Assembly: GCA_902826115.1 (NCBI GenBank)
Contig: CADEDO010000005.1
Location: 1-34,656, forward strand
From: an uncultured Nitrosomonas sp.
GTDB taxonomy: Bacteria > Pseudomonadota > Gammaproteobacteria > Burkholderiales > Nitrosomonadaceae
Length of the DNA: 34,656 nucleotides
Reading direction: 5' to 3'
Part shown: positions 26,099-34,656 of the stretch, one piece after another
Numbering within the stretch: the first letter of the stretch is position 1
Layout: each line of letters opens with the position of its first letter
The notes under the pieces: model-generated
Databases searched by the model: none
What the model saw: only the letters and a program-made list of their open reading frames with translations
Told to the model about the DNA's origin: nothing
Made by a program: the position numbers and the translations under genes

Positions 26099-29000
26099 GT
26101 GCCAAGACAATCATCACTTGCAAAGCTAACCCAACCGAGGCTTTTTGGTGTTGCAGGCCGTGTTCGTTTGCATGATCAGCTAGATAAGGAACGAGCTAGC
26201 CATCCTGTGGTATGGATTGTTGGTCCACCGGGAGCGGGAAAGACAACGCTCGTGACGAGTTATCTGGATGCACGCGAACTGCCAGTGATTTGGTATCAGG
26301 TGGATAGTGGCGATTCGGATCTGGCAACATTCTTTTACTATATGGGACTGGCAGGGCGAGCAGCGGCCAAGCGCAAGCGACTTATTCTGCCCTTGTTAAC
26401 ACCGGAGTATCTATCAGATCTTCCTGGATTTACCCGTCGCTTCTTTCGTAATCTTTTCTCTACGGTCTCAGAGCCACCGATATTGGTGTTGGATAATTAT
26501 CAGGAAGTTATTCCTAGTTCAGTGTTTCACACCGTCATTGATGTTGTTATTTCTGAGCTCCCGCTTGGTTATAGCCTGATTGCCATTAGCCGTACAGACC
26601 CTCCGCCGCAACTAGCTCGTGCACTGGCAAATAATTTGATTGGACAGATTAATTGGAACGATCTCCGCTTGACGTTAGAAGAAACGAAAGCAATCGTTGC
26701 GGCCACCGGCCTACTTGAATCCACTGAAGAAACACTAACATTATTGCAGGAACAAACCAATGGCTGGATAGCTGGATTGGTGCTGATGATAGAACGCTTT
26801 AAAGAAACTGGGGCAATCAATCATACTTATCAATCTGAAACCATGGGAACGGTGTTCAATTATTTTACTGGTCAGGTATTTGAGCAGCTATCGGAGGAGA
26901 TGCGTGAATTTCTGATGCGCACAGCCATTCTGTCCCATATGACCATTAGAACGGCAGCAGAAATGGGCAAAAGCCCTAAAGCAAGAGAATGGTTAAATTA
27001 TCTTTATCGCCGCAAGCTATTTACTGATCGACGAATCGGTGATGACGAAATCAGCTATCAATACCATGCACTGTTTCGTGAATTTCTACTAGATCGTGCG
27101 AGTATTCATTTTACCTTAGCTGAACTCAAGGAAATAAGACAACTGGGAGCATGTCTTGCTGAACAATCTGGCGAAATCATGGCTGCTGCTGGATTGCTGG
27201 CTAAAGCTGAAGAATGGCAAGTGCTTACTGAAATGATCAATAGACAAGCATCCAGTTTACTTAACCAAGGGCGACATCAAACCCTACAAGAAGCAATTGC
27301 TTTATTACCTGAAGAGATAGTAAATCAAGAGCCTTGGCTGCTTTATTGGCGAGCAGTTAGTAGAGGGAATTTTGATCCACGTAGTGCAATTATTGATTTC
27401 GAGCAAGCTTACATCGGATTTCAAGCTTTGAATAATGATAAAGGATTGTTTTTCACTGTGAGTGCTGTGATAAATGCTTATTTTTTCAGATCCGCATCAA
27501 TGACACCGGTTTTATCATGGGCAAAAAAGTTACAGGAACTTACAGCACGGAATAACGGTTTTCCGTCAGTTGAAGTCGAAGCCACGGTTTATGCCAGTCT
27601 AATGGGACTAGTGTTCGCTGCTCCCCATCATTCTCTTTTTATGAATTCAGAGGAGCGAATAGATCGTTTGATTCAATCTAATATTGAACCTAGTTTGCGG
27701 GTTGCTATTAGTTCAACATTTCTATGGTTGTTGATTTGGCAGGGTAATTTTCGTCGAACTAGTCACATTATTAGTGAAACCAATTCTATTCTGAAGCATC
27801 ACTACGTACCTCCTATGGTTGCTATTTTATGGAAAGTAGCGGAAGGCACTAGTGCTTGGTGTACTGCATGCCATCAACTTGCAACAGATATTTTTTCGGA
27901 AGGATTGCAAATATCGCAACGAGCAGGACTGCCGCTTCTCGATTGTATGCTTTGGGGTGTCAACGCCCATAATGCTCTATCTGCTGGAGATGTTGGCGCT
28001 GCAGGTATATGTCTGAATGAATCAGAATCGAGAGCTAATCAACAAAATAAACTGCAAACTGCTGAGCTGCGTATTCTCAGATCTAGTGTGCAGTTTCTAC
28101 AAGGAGATTTTCGCAATGCCTACATAACCGCGAAAGAAGCTCTATGGCTAGAGGAGGAAATAGGTACTCCTTTTGGGATTTCACTTGCTCGCCTAAGATT
28201 GGCCGAAATTATGATAGAAGTTGGCGATTTGGAAGATGCTCATGATCACTTAAGTAACGTAATTCAATATGCGCACATATTGAAAAGTGATTTACTCGAA
28301 CATCAGGCTTTGCTTATAAAAGCTTTTTTATGGAGAAAAAATAATAATGAAGTTGAAGCATTACTCCCGCTCCAGCAAGGGTTAAGCATTGCTGCTGATA
28401 ACGATTATCTCGTTCTCAATTTTTGCTGGCGTCCTCATGTCATGGCAAAGTTATTTTCTCTGGCACTTCAGCACGGTATTGAAGTTGATTACGTGAAAAG
28501 TGTGATTCGACGCCGTCATGTCAGAGCTGAATCCCATGAGTGTGACCATTGGCCCTGGCCAATCAAAATTTATACTCTCGGGAAATTTGAAATACATCTC
28601 GATGATGTGCCACTTCGCTTTCAGGGTAAAACTCAACATAAGCCATTGGAATTACTTAAGTACTTATGCGCATCCGGTGGAAAATCAGTCAATCAGGATC
28701 GTATTATCGATGCTCTATGGCCAGATTCGATGGGTGATGCAGGTGAACAAGCTCTCAGAACGACGTTACATCGCTTGCGTAAATTGCTGCGACATGATCA
28801 GGTGATTATATTGGAAGATAAACACTTGTCCTTAGATTTCGGTTATGTCTGGACAGATTGTGGGGCATTTAGTCACATTGCTCACCATCAAAAGGTAACA
28901 AACAACCGAATATCGCTGCAGCAAGCATTGAATTATTATCGCGGTCATTTCTTAGAGAGCGATACTTCACCCTGGGCCATCACTTTTCGCAACCAACTAC

Positions 29001-29278
29001 GTGCTCATTACACACGAATAATTGAGCAATATGCCACATTCCTTGAACAGGAGGGCGATTGGCCGGATGCTATTGAATGTTATCTGAGAGCCATTGAAAT
29101 CGAGCCTTTGGCGGAAGTTTTCTACAATAATCTCATGAATATCTACATAAAGCTTGACCGACATAGCGATGCGCTGCTGGTCTATCAACGTTGCCGACAA
29201 TCTCTCCTGACCCGTTTAGGTGTTAACCCTTCCCCTCATATTCAAGCAACCTATCACAAGATAATTAAGACCCAATAA
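26099..29278 (+). CDS. STAND NTPase transcriptional regulator with C-terminal SARP/BTAD domains
   Basis: A 1059-aa regulator. The N-terminal ATPase (about residues 15-330) has Walker A G-P-P-G-A-G-K-T-T at 42-50 and Walker B I-L-V-L-D-N-Y, as in MalT/LuxR-type STAND proteins. A long helical, TPR-like sensor region (370-800) follows. At about residue 821 an OmpR-type winged helix begins (I-K-I-Y-T-L-G-K-F-E-I-H), with L-W-P-D and L-R-T-T-L-H-R-L-R-K-L-L, followed by a bacterial transcriptional activation (BTAD) domain (about 905-1055). The effector is unknown. Start: GTG, with AAAGGGG suitably placed. It is followed on the same strand by two small exported proteins, the first 222 bp away and preceded by a direct repeat, so these are plausible targets. 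Confidence 0.9.
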   Translation: MPRQSSLAKLTQPRLFGVAGRVRLHDQLDKERASHPVVWIVGPPGAGKTTLVTSYLDARELPVIWYQVDSGDSDLATFFYYMGLAGRAAAKRKRLILPLLTPEYLSDLPGFTRRFFRNLFSTVSEPPILVLDNYQEVIPSSVFHTVIDVVISELPLGYSLIAISRTDPPPQLARALANNLIGQINWNDLRLTLEETKAIVAATGLLESTEETLTLLQEQTNGWIAGLVLMIERFKETGAINHTYQSETMGTVFNYFTGQVFEQLSEEMREFLMRTAILSHMTIRTAAEMGKSPKAREWLNYLYRRKLFTDRRIGDDEISYQYHALFREFLLDRASIHFTLAELKEIRQLGACLAEQSGEIMAAAGLLAKAEEWQVLTEMINRQASSLLNQGRHQTLQEAIALLPEEIVNQEPWLLYWRAVSRGNFDPRSAIIDFEQAYIGFQALNNDKGLFFTVSAVINAYFFRSASMTPVLSWAKKLQELTARNNGFPSVEVEATVYASLMGLVFAAPHHSLFMNSEERIDRLIQSNIEPSLRVAISSTFLWLLIWQGNFRRTSHIISETNSILKHHYVPPMVAILWKVAEGTSAWCTACHQLATDIFSEGLQISQRAGLPLLDCMLWGVNAHNALSAGDVGAAGICLNESESRANQQNKLQTAELRILRSSVQFLQGDFRNAYITAKEALWLEEEIGTPFGISLARLRLAEIMIEVGDLEDAHDHLSNVIQYAHILKSDLLEHQALLIKAFLWRKNNNEVEALLPLQQGLSIAADNDYLVLNFCWRPHVMAKLFSLALQHGIEVDYVKSVIRRRHVRAESHECDHWPWPIKIYTLGKFEIHLDDVPLRFQGKTQHKPLELLKYLCASGGKSVNQDRIIDALWPDSMGDAGEQALRTTLHRLRKLLRHDQVIILEDKHLSLDFGYVWTDCGAFSHIAHHQKVTNNRISLQQALNYYRGHFLESDTSPWAITFRNQLRAHYTRIIEQYATFLEQEGDWPDAIECYLRAIEIEPLAEVFYNNLMNIYIKLDRHSDALLVYQRCRQSLLTRLGVNPSPHIQATYHKIIKTQ

Positions 29279-29444
29279 CGCCATAAGTTAAATAGATTCT
29301 GCTGCTTCGATAATTTATTCCCAATTATCTTCTCATCTGTAACCGATCTGTAACCTCTACCCCTATAAGATAAATCCGGATCCAATATGAAATTTTTTCA
29401 GGGTCTAAAGCTTGATTAAACAAAATGGTAATTTGGATTGAATA

Positions 29445-29468
29445 ATCCGGTTAATGTTATCCGTTAAT
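29445..29468 (+). promoter_or_regulatory. Direct repeat upstream of the exported-protein gene
   Basis: ATCCGGTTAAT and ATCCGTTAAT are repeated in the same orientation with a 14-bp period, ending 32 bp before the ATG. SARP-type regulators bind direct repeats near promoters, and such a regulator is encoded just upstream. The remainder of the 222-bp gap (29279-29500) shows nothing else definite. Confidence 0.35.
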
Positions 29469-29500
29469 TGCGACGGAGTTATTTTTTAGGAGGTATCATC

Positions 29501-29905
29501 ATGAAATTATTAAGTAAAAAACTACTTATGATTTGTTCGGTTGCATTGTCGCTGACAATAGCACAAGTTGCAACAGCAGCAGGGGAGCAGTGGACTGATA
29601 GGAGTCTTATTTATGTTGTGGAGTCTGGTTGGGGAGCTGATACATATTCGGTAAAACTAGTTACCGACTCATCCATAGGAGGAGTCTATACCAACCCTGC
29701 TGGTTGTCCTTCTCCACAGGCAGGCTATGTCACTTCTACTACCGATGCAGGTCGTAAACTTTATCAAGATCAGCTTCGTGAAGCATTCTTGAGAAATTTA
29801 CCAGTAAAGCTTTTGATCTCCAGTACAGATTGTCCTTTCAATAAACCTCGCATTATTTCAGTTTCTTTATGTCGGCCCAACACAGATCATGCGCTAAATT
29901 GTTAG
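29501..29905 (+). CDS. Small exported cysteine-containing protein of unknown function
   Basis: A 134-aa precursor with a clear signal peptide (residues 1-26, cleavage near A-T-A/A-G-E). The mature part of about 108 residues has four cysteines (A-G-C-P, T-D-C-P, S-L-C-R and the C-terminal N-C), enough for two disulphides, and predicted mainly beta structure with one helix (D-Q-L-R-E-A-F-L). I do not recognise the family with confidence. GGAGG fixes the ATG; the frame extends 11 codons upstream without support. It lies downstream of the SARP-type regulator. Confidence 0.75.
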   Translation: MKLLSKKLLMICSVALSLTIAQVATAAGEQWTDRSLIYVVESGWGADTYSVKLVTDSSIGGVYTNPAGCPSPQAGYVTSTTDAGRKLYQDQLREAFLRNLPVKLLISSTDCPFNKPRIISVSLCRPNTDHALNC

Positions 29906-30081
29906 AAATATGGAAGCTGTTTGCCGCCGGAATGGATCAGTATTGATAAATTAATTTTGTAGTGCAAGGATAAAAACAAGAATTTTTAGATTTTTTATCA
30001 AGATTTGAATGCTATGTCTTACACGAAATTAATGCACTAATTACGCGATATTAAAGTACTTTCAATTTAGAGGTGAATCTT

Positions 30082-30663
30082 ATGAAGAGTAGAACAAAAG
30101 CAATATTATCAGCAATATCCATTGCCGGCGCTTTGGTGTCGAGTAATGCAAGTGCAACGACTAATCTTTTCGATCCGTCGGTTTCTACAACTACAATTTT
30201 GGATGGTTCCTCTGTCCGATTGGATGGAACCTTGCACGACACTAATTCCAATACGAATCCTTGGATCATTCAGGTTTATTCAACAGCAGGGCAATGTCTT
30301 CGCCTGTTTGTGTCATCGACTTCTTTTGATTCTAAATTGGTTGTAATTGCACCGAATGGTCAAGTTTATCGTGATGACGATGCGGGGGGCTCATTACGTC
30401 CGCTAGTGAAAATAGCTAGTGCTCCAGTTAGTGGGTGGTATACCGTCCAAGTAGCACACACCTTTGGTTTTCCAGTAAACAATAACTTCACGTTGTTATA
30501 TGGTCGGTATACTGCTGGCAACATCAATTGTGTAGGCGGAACGGGTGCCCTTGGAATATCTTCCGGCGCAGCTGCTACATTAGAAACTGAAGCCAAGGAT
30601 CCATTAGATTTCGGTCCTGAAACTCAACCTCGCCCCAATTCACCAGGAGGAGAAGTTAAGTAA
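30082..30663 (+). CDS. Exported protein with PPC-like beta-sandwich domain
   Basis: A 193-aa precursor with a signal peptide (about residues 1-26, cleavage near A-S-A/T-T). The segment from about residue 45 to 145 resembles bacterial pre-peptidase C-terminal domains: F-D-S-K-L-V-V-I-A-P-N-G, D-D-D-A-G-G-S and G-W-Y-T-V-Q-V-A. Two cysteines are present. The C-terminal 45 residues are low-complexity, rich in Pro, Glu and Gly. AGAGGTGA precedes the ATG; a GTG three codons upstream overlaps that ribosome-binding site. It stands 176 bp after the small exported protein. Function unknown, and there is no catalytic domain. Confidence 0.75.
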   Translation: MKSRTKAILSAISIAGALVSSNASATTNLFDPSVSTTTILDGSSVRLDGTLHDTNSNTNPWIIQVYSTAGQCLRLFVSSTSFDSKLVVIAPNGQVYRDDDAGGSLRPLVKIASAPVSGWYTVQVAHTFGFPVNNNFTLLYGRYTAGNINCVGGTGALGISSGAAATLETEAKDPLDFGPETQPRPNSPGGEVK

Positions 30664-30693
30664 AAAAGGAAATATTCCGACTTTTTCGTGATA

Positions 30694-30729
30694 ATGGACT
30701 ACCCATGCTCTTGGCACGAGGTAGTCCAT
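30694..30729. terminator. Hairpin between convergent genes
   Basis: ATGGACTACC and GGTAGTCCAT form a perfect 10-bp stem with a 16-nt loop, midway between the convergent exported-protein gene and rlmKL. No T-run is visible on either side, so it may be a weak bidirectional terminator or a small repeat. Confidence 0.5.
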
Positions 30730-30803
30730 GAGCAAAATCAAGATAGCCGGGACACTTCATTTGGCATCGTATTATGTAGAAACGCTGTGTGATTGTTGAA
30801 TGT

Positions 30804-32999
30804 TTAGCGAGAAATTTTCCAACAATAATGAATTTTTGCGTCGCGAGCGAAATCCTCAGGGATCATTGCTTTGCTGATATCTTCGATCAGTAAGTTTTTT
30901 AATGCGCCCTGATCCATTTTGAAGCGGCGGAAATTGGTTGAAAAATATAGCTTTCCACCAGGAGCCAGTAAAGCAGCGGCGTCGTGGATCAATTGCACAT
31001 GATCTTTCTGAATATCGAACACTTCGTCCATTTTCTTGGAGTTGGAAAAAGTAGGGGGATCGAGAAAGATTAAATCAAATTGCGGTTTGTGTTTGGCACC
31101 CGCTTGTTCATTTAACCATTGCAGGCAATCGGCGCGCACCAGCTTGTGGTCGCCACGAATGCCATTGAGATCAAAATTTCGTTTCGCCCAATCCAGATAA
31201 GTATTGGACATATCCACGGTAACGCTGGACACTGCACCGCCAATTACCGCATGTACTGTGGCGCTGCCGGTATAAGCGAATAAGTTCAAAAAGCGCTTGT
31301 CCTTGGCTTGCTGTTGAATCAGCAACCGTACCGGTCGGTGATCAAGGAACAGCCCGGTATCCAGATAGTCTTCGAAATTTACCCAGAACTTGCAACTGCC
31401 TTCTTCGACTACATGAAAGCGACGTGAATCACCTTGTTTTTCGTATTGGTCGGTGTTTTTCTGCTTGCGGCGTATTTTTAGAAACACCTGCTCGGCAGGG
31501 ATTTCCAGTACAGTGGCTATTTCTTTCAATACACCGGCTAGGCGCTGATTAGCCTTAATGGGATCAATCGTTTTCGGCGGTTCATATTCCTGAACATTCA
31601 CCCAGATTTTTTCTCCCTGATAAACATCCACTGCCACTGCATATTCTGGTAGATCTGCATCATAGAGTCGATAGCAATGAATCTGATTGAGTTTGATCCA
31701 TTTGTTTAGTTTTTTCAGATTTTTGCGCAAGCGGTTGGCGAACATCTCCGCTTGATTATCCGGTTGTTCGGTTTGGGCGCGGCGGCTGATTTGTTCGATG
31801 CGTTCCTGTTGGGATTTGGCTTTAGGTTCAAAGAAATTGTTTTCCTCGAGCTTAAAACGCAATAATTTGCACTCCAGTGCGCCATTGAACAATGTGATGG
31901 GTTTTTGCGAGCGGATACCCAGTCGGAATCCTAATTCAGGATTGCCAATGATCATCGCTGCCTGCCAGCCGATAAAACGCTGTTTCAACACCTCGCCGAA
32001 CTGACGATATAGTATGGCGGTTTGTTCTTCATCACCTAACCGCTCACCATAGGGGGGGTTGCAGACAATCAAGCCTTTGGGCCAGCTCTCCGCTGCGGAG
32101 GCATCGGAGATATCGCGCTTTTCAATATGGATTTTGCCTGATAATCCGGCATTTTCCACATGCTGTATTGCCGCGACAACGCTGCGGCGATCTTGGTCAA
32201 AGCCGACAATCACGGGTAATTGATTCAAGCCAATGTCACGGCGATGCAGGGCATTATCCAGAATGCTTTGCCAAAGTGCTTGATCATGTTGCTTCCAACC
32301 CAGAAAACCAAAATAATCGCGTTGCAAGCCGGGTGCAATATCGCCGGCGATCAGTGCCCCTTCCACCAGTAGTGTGCCGGAGCCACACATGGGATCCAGC
32401 AGCGAGCCACCTTGTTTGGCGATTTCCGGCCAAGCGGCGCGCAGCAGGATTGCCGCTGCCAGATTTTCCTTGATCGGTGCTGTGATATTAATGTCGCGAT
32501 AGCCACGTTTATGTGAGCTCTCGCCAGACAAATCCAGGCTTAATTGGGCAGTATCATTGTGCAAATAGACATTGATACGGATGCTGGGGCGCTCGGTATC
32601 GACGCTTGGACGTTGATTGAACTTGGTGCGCATTTGATCAACGATGGCGTCTTTGACTTTTTGCGCACCGAAGTGGGTGTTGTTGATCGCCGGGTTGTTT
32701 TTGCTGCTAAAAGTGACTGCCAGACTGTCGTCAGGGTTTAAATGCTCAGACCAGTCAATATTCTGAATGCCAATATATAAATCCTGCTGGGATTTAACTT
32801 CAAAACTGCCAAGTAACAGCAAAATGCGACTAGCAGTGCGCAACCATAGGCAAGCGGCATAAGCCATCGCCAGATCACCTTGAAAGGCTACGCCAGCGAG
32901 TTTTTGCTGTACATTATTTCCGCCGAGTGCTTGAATTTCGTTGGCGAGAATGCCCTCCATCGCCTTTGGCGTGGTGGCAAAGAGTTGATATTGCATCAT
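30804..32999 (-). CDS. rlmL: Bifunctional 23S rRNA methyltransferase RlmKL
   Basis: A two-enzyme fusion modifying 23S rRNA (m2G2445 by the RlmL half, m7G2069 by the RlmK half). At 731 aa it is full length. An N-terminal THUMP domain (about residues 40-160) is followed by the RlmL methyltransferase with D-P-M-C-G-S-G-T-L-L and N-P-P-Y from residue 314. The RlmK half has its SAM motif N-L-F-A-Y-T-G-S-A-T and catalytic-site D-P-P near residue 647. Two adjacent ATGs could start it; neither has a strong ribosome-binding site. Visibly somewhat richer in G+C than the amo region. Confidence 0.96.
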   Translation of the reverse strand: MMQYQLFATTPKAMEGILANEIQALGGNNVQQKLAGVAFQGDLAMAYAACLWLRTASRILLLLGSFEVKSQQDLYIGIQNIDWSEHLNPDDSLAVTFSSKNNPAINNTHFGAQKVKDAIVDQMRTKFNQRPSVDTERPSIRINVYLHNDTAQLSLDLSGESSHKRGYRDINITAPIKENLAAAILLRAAWPEIAKQGGSLLDPMCGSGTLLVEGALIAGDIAPGLQRDYFGFLGWKQHDQALWQSILDNALHRRDIGLNQLPVIVGFDQDRRSVVAAIQHVENAGLSGKIHIEKRDISDASAAESWPKGLIVCNPPYGERLGDEEQTAILYRQFGEVLKQRFIGWQAAMIIGNPELGFRLGIRSQKPITLFNGALECKLLRFKLEENNFFEPKAKSQQERIEQISRRAQTEQPDNQAEMFANRLRKNLKKLNKWIKLNQIHCYRLYDADLPEYAVAVDVYQGEKIWVNVQEYEPPKTIDPIKANQRLAGVLKEIATVLEIPAEQVFLKIRRKQKNTDQYEKQGDSRRFHVVEEGSCKFWVNFEDYLDTGLFLDHRPVRLLIQQQAKDKRFLNLFAYTGSATVHAVIGGAVSSVTVDMSNTYLDWAKRNFDLNGIRGDHKLVRADCLQWLNEQAGAKHKPQFDLIFLDPPTFSNSKKMDEVFDIQKDHVQLIHDAAALLAPGGKLYFSTNFRRFKMDQGALKNLLIEDISKAMIPEDFARDAKIHYCWKISR

Positions 33000-33045
33000 G
33001 ACTTTCGGGTTGAACTGAATAGCCGCGTAGGATACTCGAATGTGT

Positions 33046-33101
33046 ATCGATTGCGCTGACTTTTTTGTATGGCATGTTCAGCTGCTGAGTGAGCAATCGA
33101 T
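33046..33101. repeat. Inverted repeat in the rlmKL leader
   Basis: ATCGATTGC and GCAATCGAT are perfect 9-bp arms separated by 38 nt. The interior can pair further (GCTGA with TCAGC; TCAGC-T-GCTGA). It lies between the S4-protein stop and the rlmKL start, so it would be a structured leader in the minus-strand transcript. Confidence 0.4.
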
Positions 33102-33126
33102 TTTGATGATAATGCGCTGAATAGAC

Positions 33127-33339
33127 TCAAGCTGTAATGACGATTTGTTGTCCGGCATATTCCACCCTCTGACCATTACGGATTTTGCAGGTTTTGCGCA
33201 ATTCGATCTGATCATCCACTTTGACCTGCCCTTCAGCGATGATAGTCTTCGCTCTACCGCCGCTTTCGCACAAACCGGTAATTTTCAAGAGATCGTTTAA
33301 TGCGATGAAGTCTCTACCAGCAAGACTGAATGAATTCAT
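33127..33339 (-). CDS. YbcJ-like S4-domain RNA-binding protein
   Basis: A 70-aa protein consisting of one S4 RNA-binding module: [19 protein letters not shown] and then I-A-E-G-Q-V-K-V-D. It resembles E. coli YbcJ in size and sequence; the exact RNA target is unknown. Its start overlaps the stop of the preceding VF530-family gene by 4 bp, showing translational coupling. Confidence 0.88.
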   Translation of the reverse strand: MNSFSLAGRDFIALNDLLKITGLCESGGRAKTIIAEGQVKVDDQIELRKTCKIRNGQRVEYAGQQIVITA

Positions 33340-33593
33340 GGCCTAGCTTGTTTATATTGAACATAGAGTGTCTCAACTTTTTCTCGTGCCCAGGGCGTCT
33401 TGCGCAAAAACTTCAGGCAAGACTTGATGCTGGGATCCTGCTTGAAGCAATTAATATCCACTTTCCTGGCTAGTCGTTCCCAGCCATATTGCGCATGGAG
33501 TTCGATGAGCAGTGTTTCCAGCGTTATTCCATGTAAGGGGTTTTTAGACTGTGAATGATGGGTGTTTTCGGAGTTTGGAGCAAGTGTGGGCAT
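33336..33593 (-). CDS. VF530-family (DUF2132) DNA-binding-like protein
   Basis: An 85-aa protein. Residues 18-80 match the VF530 family: [45 protein letters not shown]. The structure of the founding member suggests nucleic-acid binding, but the role is unknown. The first 17 residues are Ser/Asn/His-rich and variable. Overlaps the S4-protein gene by 4 bp, forming a two-gene unit. Confidence 0.88.
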   Translation of the reverse strand: MPTLAPNSENTHHSQSKNPLHGITLETLLIELHAQYGWERLARKVDINCFKQDPSIKSCLKFLRKTPWAREKVETLYVQYKQARP

Positions 33594-33679
33594 GGCATTT
33601 ATGAGTGATCGGAGGGCTTTATTATACGTGGTGCGTGCGTTGTGATGAGCGCTATTAAAAAAACATCTTCGGATATTTT

Positions 33680-33790
33680 ATGGGAAATGTGGATGAGCTT
33701 TTGGGATCTGCGCCATGGCAGAAACTGGCAAACAACCCAATTCCGATAAAAAAGGATAGTAAGTTCGACAGCAATCCGGGATTGAAATGA
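33680..33790 (+). CDS. Possible 36-aa small ORF
   Basis: An ATG-to-TGA frame with GGA 7 nt upstream of the ATG, encoding a hydrophilic peptide starting M-G-N-V-D-E-L-L-G-S-A-P-W-Q-K. No family is recognised and no promoter is evident. It may be chance. The rest of the 33594-33803 gap shows no other feature. Confidence 0.2.
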   Translation: MGNVDELLGSAPWQKLANNPIPIKKDSKFDSNPGLK

Positions 33791-33803
33791 GGAGCAATAC
33801 TGG

Positions 33804-34517
33804 TCAGGCTTTAAAGCAAAATTGCACTTCCTTGTGGTGATCTGCGCAATATTTCAGAAGTGCCCAAATGAAAAATATCAGCCCTGCTATTTCGAGGCTT
33901 TCCTCAATAGTGGTAATTATGCTGTACGTCAAATTTTCCTCTCCGTGTAATTCGGCATGACGGCCTCCAATCAGTTCAATACCGATGGCCCCCCCAAGAT
34001 AAAGAGTTGCAGCAATTAAAAACCTGAGTCTAACGGTCATAGGCAGATGCAACAAAAATTTCAGAAAAAATAATCCAAGTATAAGCACAAGTATCATGGC
34101 AGGAATAACCCAGGCGAAATAGAAGATACCGAGATTTTTCTCCCCCAACATCACGCTGATGGGCCAGATCAATCGCTCATGTACTTGAAAGGCTTCATCA
34201 AATGCCATGTACATAAACCCGCATGAAAGAATTATCCATTTAGAAACATGCGGTAATTTCTGCTTGGCGCTAAGTGCCGCAATGAGTGCCAGCAGTAGTG
34301 CGGCGAAAAGTATCAAGAGTACAGAAAAATAGGTTGGAATGTTCCGTTCATGATCAAGATGGAAAAGCAGCACCAGCATTCTGAGATAATCTTCTCCAAA
34401 TGAGAATCTTAGGAGTTGCCCTCCGATACCAGCAAGGATCAAAAGAGCCGCGATCACTCCCAATATACGGGCAATGACAGTTGGATTGAAGGATATTTGA
34501 TTGTCGATTGTTTTCAT
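33804..34517 (-). CDS. Six-helix membrane protein of unknown function
   Basis: A 237-aa protein with six predicted membrane helices (about residues 15-37, 61-81, 92-112, 126-152, 162-184 and 202-224). Polar and acidic residues cluster at helix ends: A-F-D-E-A-F-Q-V-H-E-R, G-I-E-L-I-G-G-R-H-A-E and T-I-E-E-S-L-E. This resembles the metal-ligand clusters of membrane hydrolases or oxidases, but I do not recognise the family. The ATG used gives a normal membrane-protein N-terminus but has no good ribosome-binding site; a TTG start 20 codons upstream is in frame. Confidence 0.7.
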   Translation of the reverse strand: MKTIDNQISFNPTVIARILGVIAALLILAGIGGQLLRFSFGEDYLRMLVLLFHLDHERNIPTYFSVLLILFAALLLALIAALSAKQKLPHVSKWIILSCGFMYMAFDEAFQVHERLIWPISVMLGEKNLGIFYFAWVIPAMILVLILGLFFLKFLLHLPMTVRLRFLIAATLYLGGAIGIELIGGRHAELHGEENLTYSIITTIEESLEIAGLIFFIWALLKYCADHHKEVQFCFKA

Positions 34518-34656
34518 GCGAATAAAATTTAATATAAATGATTGTATTCGGTGCTCAGAATTCAGCAATGTTGGCAATGTTTTTTTATTACATCTATGTG
34601 GATGTTCTGAGTCTGAGGCTACATGCTAATGTGTAGTATCGGTTGTATGAGTCTGA
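34518..34656. other. Right-end intergenic stretch, nothing recognised
   Basis: Upstream region of the six-helix membrane protein gene. No complete gene, tRNA or strong promoter was seen up to the window edge. Confidence 0.5.

Overview
The window looks like chromosomal DNA of an ammonia-oxidising betaproteobacterium of the Nitrosomonas type. The evidence is an amoC gene, an amoD gene and an amoD/amoE-like paralogue, a periplasmic copper nitrite reductase (nirK), a CADD-like pABA synthase of the kind known from Nitrosomonas europaea, and the gshA variant found in chemolithotrophic proteobacteria. Most of the window is rather A+T-rich. The left-end hsdM is visibly richer in G+C. No tRNA, rRNA, CRISPR array or intact insertion sequence was seen.

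Layout. 1-2431: almost complete type I methyltransferase subunit HsdM, running off the left edge. 2571-2721: short MITE-like element with perfect inverted ends. 2766-6905: divergent metR/metE, then the CADD-like pABA synthase. 6986-11366: gshA-gshB on the minus strand, head-to-head with a Kef-type K+/H+ antiporter. 11629-15894: nirK, apt, mpl and gluQ. 16078-18248: an operon of an NDH-2-like flavoprotein, an SRPBCC protein and a stand-alone LOV photoreceptor. 18483-21421: a soluble four-PAS histidine kinase and a LuxR-type response regulator. 21697-24286: amoC and amoD, then an amoD/amoE-like gene on the opposite strand, with no amoA or amoB. 24413-25925: exported glutathione peroxidase and a VIT-family metal transporter. 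26099-30663: a large STAND/SARP-type regulator followed by two small exported proteins. 30804-34517: rlmKL, two small housekeeping ORFs and a six-helix membrane protein.

How the genes may work together. metE consumes methyl-tetrahydrofolate and its neighbour supplies pABA for folate. gshAB make the glutathione that gates Kef channels, and glutathione peroxidase may use it too. The most interesting stretch is 16078-24286. A LOV protein with every canonical flavin-photochemistry residue lies upstream of a kinase/regulator pair, which lies directly upstream of a stand-alone amoC with a perfect 20-bp palindrome in its 5' region. Ammonia monooxygenase is known to be damaged by light. A light- or redox-controlled supply of replacement AmoC/AmoD is therefore a reasonable, untested hypothesis.
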